Below, piece by piece: positions 48,032 to 58,507 of a stretch of DNA of 64,000 bases. How positions within the stretch are numbered: the first letter of the stretch is position 1; each line of letters opens with the position of its first letter. The notes below the pieces were generated by a model. That model did no database searches and had not been told where the DNA came from. It worked only from the letters and a program-made list of their open reading frames with translations. Made by a program: the position numbers and the translations under genes. The DNA comes from Micromussa lordhowensis (Eukaryota > Cnidaria > Anthozoa > Scleractinia > Lobophylliidae). Location of the stretch: positions 2,683,301 to 2,747,300 of the forward strand of contig OZ026605.1 in assembly GCA_964020085.1 (NCBI GenBank). Direction: 5' to 3'.

Positions 48032-49163
48032 TCAGTCTTTACACTTACAGCCTGACACTACGTGCTTGTTCAGAGCAGTAATGAATTTATAAGAACTAGG
48101 CTCACATTCGCCACTAAGACGGGTTCTATGGTTTATGCATCGGATGTCGTGTGTCGCGCATACATAGCGCTTATAGGACTGGTCACCGTTGTAAACAACT
48201 GTTTGCACTTTAAGCACGCAAGGATCGAGGGATCTGATATCATAACGCATTCTTTCTCCCATTGTGCGTCTCTTGGTCAGAAATACCTCAGCTCTAGCCC
48301 GCAGTGGTGCTGGTTTAACATGCAAGCTATCTGCAGCATCTTCTTCTGCATTTTCGCCTGAATGTAACAGCGTTTTCCACGCTGGGTCTGCCAAACATCC
48401 GTTCTTTGTCAAAGCAATCTGAGAAATAAACACGATAGAGTAAATTTTGATTGTTTTTGTTTTGCCCCCGTTGCAGTGAATGTATGCCCGTGCAATATTT
48501 TTAGTTCTTTCAAAATTTACTTGCGTTTATTTATTCCAAATTTCACTCGAAGTAATTTGGTTACCTATAGCAATAGCATTTTGACAGGCTTGTTTTCATT
48601 TTCATGTTTTCATTCATTTTCCTGTTTTAAACAGAAAATAAATCGAATTTTCGCCGTAACTTTTAGTTTTCTAGATGACTTTAGCCTTTTTTATTGCTTA
48701 ATTACTCTTTGTCAGGGCGTTTCGGTGGTTTCCAAATGTTTTGTAAAGAATCATGAGAGCCAAGATTGTGATCCAAGATTCCTGCTTTTTGGAAATAATG
48801 GCGTCATAATGCTACGGAGAACTCAAAAGAAACTGTTTTGCACCTGTTACAAATCCTTCACGTTTATTGTCATAGCTTTTTTAATCTAAAATTTACATCG
48901 TGATGGTCTCACAAGACGCTTCCGACCCCGGAAGGCCGAACAAAGCCCGCTCTAAATAGGGTTGATTGAGTAAAACTGGGCTGTACCTGGTTTCTAAAAA
49001 CTGTCGGGAAGATCAAATTCAAATCTATCAATGCGCTGGTAAGTCATGGCTCTTGACCAACCACCATAACTTACCCAATCTGTAGGACACAAATTAATAG
49101 TAAATTAACGATACAATTTCTCACCAGTATTGCCAAATACAACGCGAACTTTACCAGCTTCAT
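48032..49163 (-). CDS. B4: cystine-knot-like precursor, type 1
   Basis: Exon 1 is 49125..49163 and exon 2 is 48032..48418, phase 0, giving 141 residues. Type 1 loops (DPCVLKVQTVV, VCATHDIRCINHR) nearly identical to B1. Private changes in the prodomain include NGCLADP and LLHSGEN. In exon 1 one codon differs, with valine 6 changed to phenylalanine (GTC to TTC). All six cysteines and TKRR are intact. Type 1 lies on both sides of the two type 2 copies. Confidence 0.85.
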
Positions 49164-49239
49164 GTTCTCCTTTCGTAGAAACTTTCTTCCTCTTGCGTAA
49201 GAAAGAGTATGTCACTTCATTTCGACAATAACCACAGTA

Positions 49240-49247
49240 CTTTTATA
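49240..49247 (-). promoter_or_regulatory. TATA box of B4
   Basis: TATAAAAG on the minus strand at the conserved distance upstream of the B4 ATG. Confidence 0.6.
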
Positions 49248-52200
49248 CTTATTTTAAAGAGATGTAAACGATAAGTTTAAAAAAATATAAAGTTACTAAG
49301 TGTGAATATAACTTAAGCATCAATGTTTGCCACAAGGGCTGAAAAAATTATACTCAATGTCGCGATATGACTGCAATTATCTTCAAGAGGTTACTTGTTA
49401 AAAACCGATCCTTAACCAGCCTTGAATCCTTCCAGCTTCACTGAAATTTTATATGCCCCCGCACCATCAAAGAAGTCGGGAATTATAAAAGCATTTGGGT
49501 AAAGTGGGCTGAAAATAGCAGGATCAGAGACAATTTTTATCTTTTGCCACTCGAATTCAATGATTATTTCAGTGATTTTCAATGGAGTGTAATACATGAA
49601 ATACTAAATGGCGTATTACCTATCCAACGGCTATGCAGGGGAAAAAGTAATAAAGATGAAGGTTAAGTGTTATGCTCAAACTTGTCTATTTTCAAAAACA
49701 CCCACTTACCGTTGGATGTAAATATTACAAAGTTGTTCAGCTCAGTTTGGATTTCAAAGGGTGCAGCCGTAAAGTGGGCGGTTGAAAATTATCAGAAAAG
49801 TAAAGCTTTATGCCTTTTCCACTTAAATAAAAGCTCATCGATATTAGCTTCACCTGTGACTTAACTAAACTTTCATTTTTCTGAAAAGACAGATCTTCTG
49901 GGTTAGGCGGGCTTCAACTATGGCGCAAAAAATGGTCAAAGATTGAAAGCAAATGTTTCTGCTCATACAACTAACCAATAGAAGCATTGTGATTATGAAA
50001 TTTATGCATTAGACAATGAGCATAAAACAAACGATGTGCAGGGTCAAGGACCTTCCAACATAAATCTTAGCCAGTTTTTTTTTGTTTTTTTGTTTTTTTG
50101 CAGTTTACCGGGCTAGTCTTCACCATTCCATTTACTATGTTCTGAATCAATAAACACCAGTTTCGAACAGGAAGTGGCAGCTTGTTTACGGATCATCCCA
50201 TCTGAAATAAGCATGCAATCAGGGTATGTTTGTAATCAGACGTTTAACTGAAGCATACAGGAGTCCGTGTCCGACTCAATATGAAATGATGTTAGTTGCA
50301 AGGATTAAACATGCATCACGGCGTAAATTTGAAAACCAAACTAACCAGAACATATGTCCTTAAACTTTGCTTGAGGGAAGTTAAGAAACACTGAATATAT
50401 TAGGAAAATGAATCATACGGAAAGTGTAGACAGTCTAAATGACTGAATCTTGTGCATTAAGTACTAGATTTAAGTGCTGAATTAAAGCCTTCTCTTAGTG
50501 GATTCAGGCCAGCTCTTTTTAGTGAATTCGTTTCAGACAGTTGCTCCAAGTCAACAAGCACTTTCACGTCTTTTACAGACTTCCAGTTCTATATTTGAGA
50601 TATTTAATCTGTTTTTGTTTTTTTGTTTTGTTTTGTTTTTTTTTATGTTCGATTGATTCATAGTGAATACAGGGGAATGAATATAAAACCCGACAATTTT
50701 CTCAGTCCCCCATCATTTCACTTTCGCTCGCCTCTTTTTTCGCTCGTCTAGCCTCCAGCTACCGAGAACCTGGAACAGGCTTAAGTAGCATCAATTTATA
50801 CACAGAATAAAAAGTGTTTAAATTTGCTCAAAATTAACATTTTAGATTAATGTGGTCATTTCTGAACTTCAGAAGATCGGATGAGGAGTTAAAATGAGAT
50901 TTAAGGTGGCTCAAAACAGTTTCCAACACTTATATTTGGATAGGTCGTTATAACCACTGTTTATCATTTGATGCTACATAAATGTTCGAAAATTTAAGGT
51001 GGCTCTGAACCCCATGTACAGAATTTTTTTAAACTTTGCCAAAAGTTGCGTCTTATCATGCTTATCAAAAGTTGATAATATAAAAAATTTTTACCGTGCC
51101 GTTTTTGAATTATAAGCCCCTAAAGCTGTAATTAAGGGTGTTTTCAGAGGTCATACGGTTGCTATGGTAACCTATTGTGTCAAGAAAATGATGACAACGT
51201 GTTCACCAATGATTGGGAATTTTACACCCGGATGTAAATCACGTCATTGCCTAGCATTACAATCGAATAAGGGACGCCTTATTGAACGAAAATAGTTTTA
51301 ACATCTCTTTTAAGAGCTGATTTTGTAATAATTTCGTGCTAGAACTGAAAACTCAGTTTATAACGTTAAGGTAAAGCAAATTTCGAAACAGTTTCTTTAA
51401 TCTTGCTGTTCTTACTTACTTACCAGGCGGGCTGGTATATCATATCAGAGTATTGACCTGAGTATCATATTTTGATATCAAGTTAAGACTGTAGAGAATT
51501 AAGTATATTTTTGCTTTTGGATGGTTTCGAAAACTGTGATGAAGGATATTTGAAAGACAAAATAATATTTGCAATTTAACTTTGCAAAATTGATCCATTT
51601 TTTTTTCTCTCGTCAAAGTTTGCCAGAGGTGTGATAAGACCTTCATTCTATGACTTCTTTATGTTCTGCAATTTAATGAACTCCTCTGATTTATGTGCGA
51701 ATGTAGAACTGTCAGAACGAAAACGTTTATATAATTAATCAACGCAAAGTGCCTTGGTGATGTTACATTACGATTGTCAACAATAACGTCATGTAATACC
51801 TATCTAAAATGCAAAAATAATTGTCCTCGCTCGACGGAATGGAATTCAGATTTCTTCCCTGCCCTTTAACTAAGAAAATGTCTTGATCAAAAAAACTTAA
51901 AGTTTCAAAATGGCAAAACGAAAGAAATAGAGTTTGTTACAAAAATAGTTTCCGATAATAAAAAAATAAATATATATCTTTAGAAGTCAAACTATTTTGG
52001 ACTTTCGTTGCGTGCAATTCGGTTAAAAATATCTTCCTTGTAACTTGAGCAGTGATACCTAGTAGGCATATTCTAAAATGGAGCAATTTTATTGGCCCTT
52101 AGCTTAAGATTCCTGTTCTCAGTTTACTACCGGGATTAAAGGAAGTCGTTGCTAACAGCACTTTACTGCTATAACATCACAAACGTTACCAAAATGTTCA

Positions 52201-52456
52201 GAATCACATACGTTATTGCTGAAACTCCAAAGTAACGTACATGAGGATGAAACGGTCTCCAAAATACATTTGTAATTTTAAACGATCCGCGGAAGTTTCC
52301 GTGTCTAGCTTCTGGCTACAGCACCAAATCAGGAACGTTGAAAATTGTATTTAAGGGGAGAGTTACTTGCTTGGAATCAGATCATAGTCTTCAAATCTTC
52401 TCTGAGAAGACCAGACAACAAATATATACAAGTAAGCGTTGGTAAGAAACTAAGTC
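49248..52456. other. B4-A6 divergent interval (I6), shortened by deletion
   Basis: No gene is recognised. It follows I5 closely to about 50700, then jumps to the right arm of the conserved hairpin, losing about 1.5 kb including the palindrome and MITE pair. The TTAAGGTGGCTC segment is kept (50904-51218). A TATA motif (TATTTAAG) is at 52348, but the reverse CCAAT box reads TCTGG instead of ATTGG (about 52310). Confidence 0.65.
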
Positions 52457-53447
52457 ATGGAGATGATTAAGGTAAGAATGTGTTATGCTTGCTCATGACA
52501 GACCGTACAAAATGCTTCAAAGTTATCCAAAATTCAATTTTAAAAGGGAGCATAGCTGATTCAAAGTGATGTTGGACACTAAATTGACACTTTACTCTTC
52601 ATGGGCAAATAGATTTTCATCTTGCACTCGGCTTAAAGACCTAAACACAGCAGTTATAAAGGTACTAAAAGCCAAAACTTCCTCTCAAAGATCCTTTCTC
52701 GACTTCATTAAGTTAACTGTTTGGTCCCATGTTGCCACAGATTTCTTCCAATAATGATTCTAAAAATTTGGTGTTAGATCAACATGATTTTATTTACTTT
52801 TTGATTTTCTTTATTCTCATCATCTGCCTACTTAACAATGTATTGATCTTGTAAAGAGATGTTAGATTTCAATCTTTCTTAGTTTTTAACTTCTTACAAA
52901 GTTGTTTTTCGGCCTGCAGGTTGTTGCAGTTATTCTTGCTGTTTTTCTTCACCACGGAAATGGCTGAGATATCACATCAACCAACAACGACAACAAAATT
53001 AACATTGAAAGAATGCTTGATTTAGCTGAGGAAGCATTAAACGCACTCTTGAACGAGACAAATGGGAATCCAACTGAACGAGAAGAGAATCCAGCTGATG
53101 TTCTTAGATTATCAGAACAAGATTCATCAAGCCATGAAGCGGTACAGTCTCAGTTCAGCTCAGATAACATGCTCCGACCGAAGGAAGCCAGTCCCGTTTT
53201 AAGACAGAAGAGGTCTCATACAGGCCCTTGTTACACTGGCAAGTACCAGACGGTCACGCTGGCAAGCGGCGGAGTCAAAAAGTTCCCCATTTGTAAGAAA
53301 GTTTCGCAGACCGGTTGTGGAAGTTCCATTGATAAGTACGGCATGAGAAAATGTGTGGGATTGGATGACGAGACGGTCAACGTCCGCCTCGTAAACGGGG
53401 CCAATCAGATTAGCGTATATCCGAGGAAATGTTCGTGCGCTGCGTGA
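52457..53447 (+). pseudogene. A6: cystine-knot precursor copy with early nonsense codon
   Basis: Exons would be 52457..52471 (MEMIK) and 52920..53447. Codon 21, CGA arginine in every other copy, is TGA at 52965-52967, right after the signal peptide. The rest of exon 2 remains open with RQKR and six cysteines. The internal ATG at 53013 has no signal peptide. CGA to TGA is the change expected from deamination of a methylated CpG. Together with the damaged CCAAT box this marks a recent pseudogene, unless there is read-through or editing. It is the array copy nearest the single-copy flank. Confidence 0.85.
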
Positions 53448-54570
53448 ACCAATGAATCATGATTGAAATTTAACACTGCGTCAGCAACACAGGAATATTT
53501 AAATTATTGACCGGCAAACACTTATTTAATAGCGATATATTAGTTTTTAAAGATATTTATAACGGATTTTGAAGCTGAGCTTCTCTTACATTTATTGTTT
53601 TAACAAAACAAAGACAGCGAAGGTCAACACTGTTATATCAAATCTGCCTGGGTAAATGTCGTTTTTGGTCGAGCAGTTTTTCAAGTGAGGTACTAAGGCA
53701 AATTGATATTTTATTTTATTTTTTTTTGACAATCTGCTTAAATTAATTTTCTGAGGAACGAAATGATGTAGAAAGTAACTAAGCTGATCAAAATTGACCG
53801 CAAAGTAGAGTATTTACGGAAATACCTACATGAAGTCCTTCGAGTGATAGCTTTCATTGTAGCTTTCCAGTCTGCTGTGGGCCAACTACGAGACATGTGT
53901 GGGTCACTCAGTCACTTTGGTACCCAGTTCTCTCTCAATCTTTGATGTTGAGGTGGCCTTGGCACCACTAAATCCTGATTCACTTTTAAGTCTAACAAAG
54001 ATATAAAATCAAACGGCAGGTTTGACTTTGAAAATCATGAGATGCCACAACTCTGAGGTTTAACAGTGTTTATCTTCAGTTTTTTCTACAGTAATTAAGA
54101 ATCAGTGATGTTATATATTATATTTTAATCAAACAGTATTTATACAGCATTTTTTACTGTTGTCGGAAAAGGATGCCGAGGCGCTTGACTGATACAGTCT
54201 AGCTTCATGGTTAGCACTTCAGTTTTTAGAGTACGAATGTTATTTATGAGAAATTTATATTTAATAAGAAAAAATGACTATTTATAAGGTCAACAAGACA
54301 AATGTTAGTTATAATAACATCCTCGGATAATATATTTTTAATTAAAGAAAGTTAATAAAGAGAGTTTATTTCAATTCCAGTCTACCGTCATCTTGTTTAA
54401 TTTCATTTTGATCAGAATATTTGCTTCAGTCCCAGTTTGGTTTGTCAAAAGAATAATTTATTGGGAATATGTCGCTGTAACTGCAGTTCAACATATACAC
54501 CTTGTTTCGGATTAAGAAACGTTCATCTTAAGAAAACACTGCTATCCTTTCTTCGCAATTGGGAATTTAG
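53448..54570. other. A6 3' flank
   Basis: Conserved A downstream DNA; no gene is seen. Confidence 0.5.
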
Positions 54571-54824
54571 GGGGTGAGATGATAGAAATTCGTGGATCTT
54601 CTAGGGAACTTAACCCTCACGAAACCCGAAGCCGGCAGTTCAGACTAATCTGGGGATTGGGCACCAGTATTCTTGAATGCTTTGGATCCAGACCACAACG
54701 GACCAGTGGCTTTGCCTCGGGAACGTGGCGCACCTGTCGTCCCACCACGCATCACAGCTGGCTAAACATAGCCGCGTAAATAACAAGACAAGTAATCGAT
54801 TCCGAACTCTTCGGCGAACAAGCT
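54571..54824. promoter_or_regulatory. GC-richer module, copy 6: probable CREC gene promoter/5' region
   Basis: The last copy of the unit module ends within 35 bp of the CREC ATGs. Its position makes it the likely promoter or 5' UTR of that gene. I see no TATA box in it. Confidence 0.45.
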
Positions 54825-54857
54825 TTCTAACGCATGGAAATCGAGCTAGGTCTCAAT

Positions 54858-57800
54858 ATGAAGCCGTGTGGTTCTCTCTCTCTGTTCGCTGTTCTCGTTT
54901 CGCTGGTTAGCTGTTCTCTGTCGCATTCTGAACACAGCTTCGGGCAACAGACCCATACCAATCATGACGACCATGTCGCCTTCCTCGGGGAGAAGCTGGC
55001 TAAAGAGTTTGAGAAACTATCCCCTCAAGAGTCCAGGAGACGTCTCAGGTAATCATTAGCCTTGTGGTAAAATAGAACCGTGTATCTGTATAGATGATAA
55101 GATTAATGGAAGCGATAATTCTGTAATCTTCCAACACTGAAAAGCGCTGTGCAACTCACTAAAAAAATCCTAACGTTGTCACAACTGGCATTAGGCATTT
55201 CTGAGGTTGTGTATGTATGTATGTATGTATGTTGTGGATAAAATTCTGTATTATCCACTAAGTGTATTTTGTTTGGAATTTTTAATTTTCTAAGCAAATC
55301 TAACGTTACGATCTTCTATTCGATCGCAACGTTTTCATCGAATTAATGATATTACATTGAATTAGAATTTTAGATCACGGTAAAATCTAAAAAAAGAAAG
55401 TTACATCAAGAGCGAAGAGTTTATTAAAAATCCAAACCACTCGTAAAAGTTTTTGTATATCTATGGCCATGTTTGTCAGATAAAAGGACCAGAAATAGTT
55501 TTCTTTTGCTCTGTAATAATGAACTTAACCGTATCCGATGATTTTTTGCGATATTTTTGATTTGCCATAACAATTGATCAAAAAATATCCCCTCGCTGCT
55601 CATTAACATTACAGATAAATGATTCTTTCAACAAATAGACAGCTGAACAAATATTCCAAAAACTGTTGCGTCTCTCAAAATTCTCATAATGATTTGTGCA
55701 TTACAATGATTATTTTACCTCGACACAAACTTAGTACCCTCAATACCTTACCTGCAAAACGGACTTTCCGAGTCGCTCGCTCATTGGTCCTTGTATGACA
55801 GGTAACTAATAACTGCTGTTTTATTTGCGCGCGCATTAAGCTTACCTTTTTTAGATCAAAACTAATGTTTTAGAACTACCAGTTATAAGACAACTTGTTC
55901 CTAATAATATCGCTTTTGGTTCGATCAGGCATTTTCTCAATTCAGAAGCGGTATTTCTTAAATTTGTTCTGGCGCTGAAGTAAATTTATGTATTTGGACG
56001 TGTGAAATGAACCTGTTAGTTTCATTTCACGCCTGAATAATCCTTGTTGTTTCGCTTAATTTCAAACACCGGCTTTTGGAACTTCAAGGTTATCAAAATC
56101 TAGAAAAATACCTCGCCTGGCCAAAACGATCTTTCTACTTCGACGAATACACTTAAATTTTTGCTCCTTTTATTCCATCGTTCAGTTCGATGGTTAATGT
56201 TGTTTAAGTTTTTCGTTGTTTGACTTACAAACCAAATCTTGTTCACCTCAGAGTCAAGTCTTTGTTAAAAGCGCGTAATAGGAAAATGATGTTCGATGTG
56301 GGTCCACTCTTTGGACTTTTTCTAGGGATCATACAGAATCAAGTCGCAACAATTTGAAATGCATGGCTAGTATGTCTATTTTTTCCAGCCGGCCACAGTT
56401 TAATACAGTGATTTATAGTTACAACTAGTCCGTCACAAACCCTCTACGAAAATACTAATTTTTTTTTTTTATTAAGCTTTATTGGCATTCTACTCAGTTA
56501 CAATGGTAATAAACAAAAAAGTTACACGTACATAATTGTGAGGGGAAAAATAAATAAATTTAACACGGTAAGGATAGCCAAAAGGGAGTGACGAACGGGA
56601 CGTGAGTACCCATGCAAGGAAACTCCCTACAGAAAGAAAAAATAAAAATTACAAAGTGATAAATCAGTGCGAATGAATTCTATGGCAAGAACAGTCAATA
56701 AAAGCTGACCAGGTACACGGTTGGCCAATATCGAAAACATTTGCTAATAAATTAAAATAGTGATTGGTGACAAAATTCTTGAATGATGAAAGAGTACCTA
56801 GGGAAGACGGAGGAGCTACTTTACACATAATGTTCCACAGTTTTGTAATTCTATTAAAATATGAGGCCTTAAATAAAGATGTTTTACAGGACTGAGTTTT
56901 CAGCAATATTTCCGGATTAACGCAGTTTCTTGTGCGGTTGTGGGGAATAAAGTTAACAAAGTTGTTAACGTCAATTGTTAACGTCAATAGCCGATATTCC
57001 AATTATGGAAACAGTTCCCGGGAGTCTTTGCATGTCGTGCGATGCCCTGTATTTAAACGTTTTGCCATCAAATATTTTCATCGGTGACACAATTTAAAAA
57101 AAGAAAAGAGGTTTATTTAAAAGTAAGTTACAAAGAATAAGCAAGGTAAAAGTGCTGATGTGGACCTGCACTAAGTAAGCTAATGAACTTGCAATGAATG
57201 AACGATGATTAAAATCTACAAATAGTTTAATATCCAAAACTGACCTAACAGAAACGATACAGCAAGTTTTGCCAAACTAGTTTTTAGGAGCGCTTGTTTT
57301 CCCTGATTATCCGGAGTAATCTGATTGTTACAAAAGGCTTGATTGCTTTTTAAACTAAAACGAGTTAAGATTTCGCCATTTTCCTTTCTCCAGAATGTTA
57401 GTGCCTCGCATTGACATCAATAAGGATGGCTTTGTGGAGGAGGCCGAGCTAGAGATCTGGGTAAGACACAAGATGCAGAAGTGGACTGTTGACGAGGACG
57501 TGGACGCGATATTTAGAGATCTGGACATGAATAATAACGACAAGGTCACGTGGAAGGAATATATGACGAGGACGTTTGGATTCACCGAGGAGGGTTGGTA
57601 CCGACTAAGAAAAATATTGACATTTAAAGAATAACTTAGCTGCAGTCTGCGGCCTAATTTGCAAGCTACTAAATACCTCCTACTAACCAAGTTCGAGGTT
57701 TTGCCCTATGGCTTCTCGGCGGACTGCTTAGTAAAACACAATAATTCTTGTGCCATTCTATATCAATCAGTGTTAAGCGTTTATCATTTCCCACATCCTC

Positions 57801-58475
57801 CTTCAGGCTTAACCTGAAAATGATATACCATCACCTTGCACTAGCTGTAACCCATTGTCTCTTTCGATGTTCTTTGATATCTCTTCCGAAAAACAAGCCT
57901 TGTTCCCTGGATCATTAACGAATGATTATGCGCTGTTCGACAGATATGCACAGCAGATGGGAAAGATCCAATTTAGAAAAGTACGTTGTGTACGATAAGA
58001 AGAAATGGAGATACAGCGACCAAGACAAAGATGGGATGTTGAACCGCCAAGAATACGAGTATTTCCATCATCCCAAAGAACATGAAATTATGCTGCCCTA
58101 TATTGCCGTGGTAAGTTGAAAATTTTTTTTTGCCCTGGATTGCAATCGTTGAGTTAGGTTTTCCAGCTTGGCGTTTTTTGCTCTGAATCATAGCGGTGGA
58201 CAACTTTGATTTGTTTTTACCCTCGTGTATTACAATGATTATTTAACCTCGACACAATCTTAGTATCCTCAAAACCTTCCCTGTAAAACGGTCTTTGCGA
58301 GTCGCTCGTTTATTGGTCCTTGTGTGACAAGTAACTAATTTCTGTGATTTAAGCTTACCTTTTTTTCAGATCAAAACTAATTAATTTTTTCAGAACTATG
58401 AGTGATGAGATTAGCGGTTCTAAAACAATCGATTGCGGTTCGATGAGGTATTTTTTCATTATATAGGCGGATTCA

Positions 58476-58507
<32 letters not shown>

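Larger units (their letters stand above)
55049..57393. other. CREC intron 1
   Basis: 2345 bp with a (TATG)n tract near 55210, the first copy of a dispersed repeat (about 55697-56110) and an antisense LINE fragment (56459-57002). Otherwise no gene. Confidence 0.6.

Noticed and set aside
57355..57690. Minus-strand frame of 111 codons
   Set aside because: Antisense shadow of CREC exon 2, which has EF-hand motifs on the plus strand.
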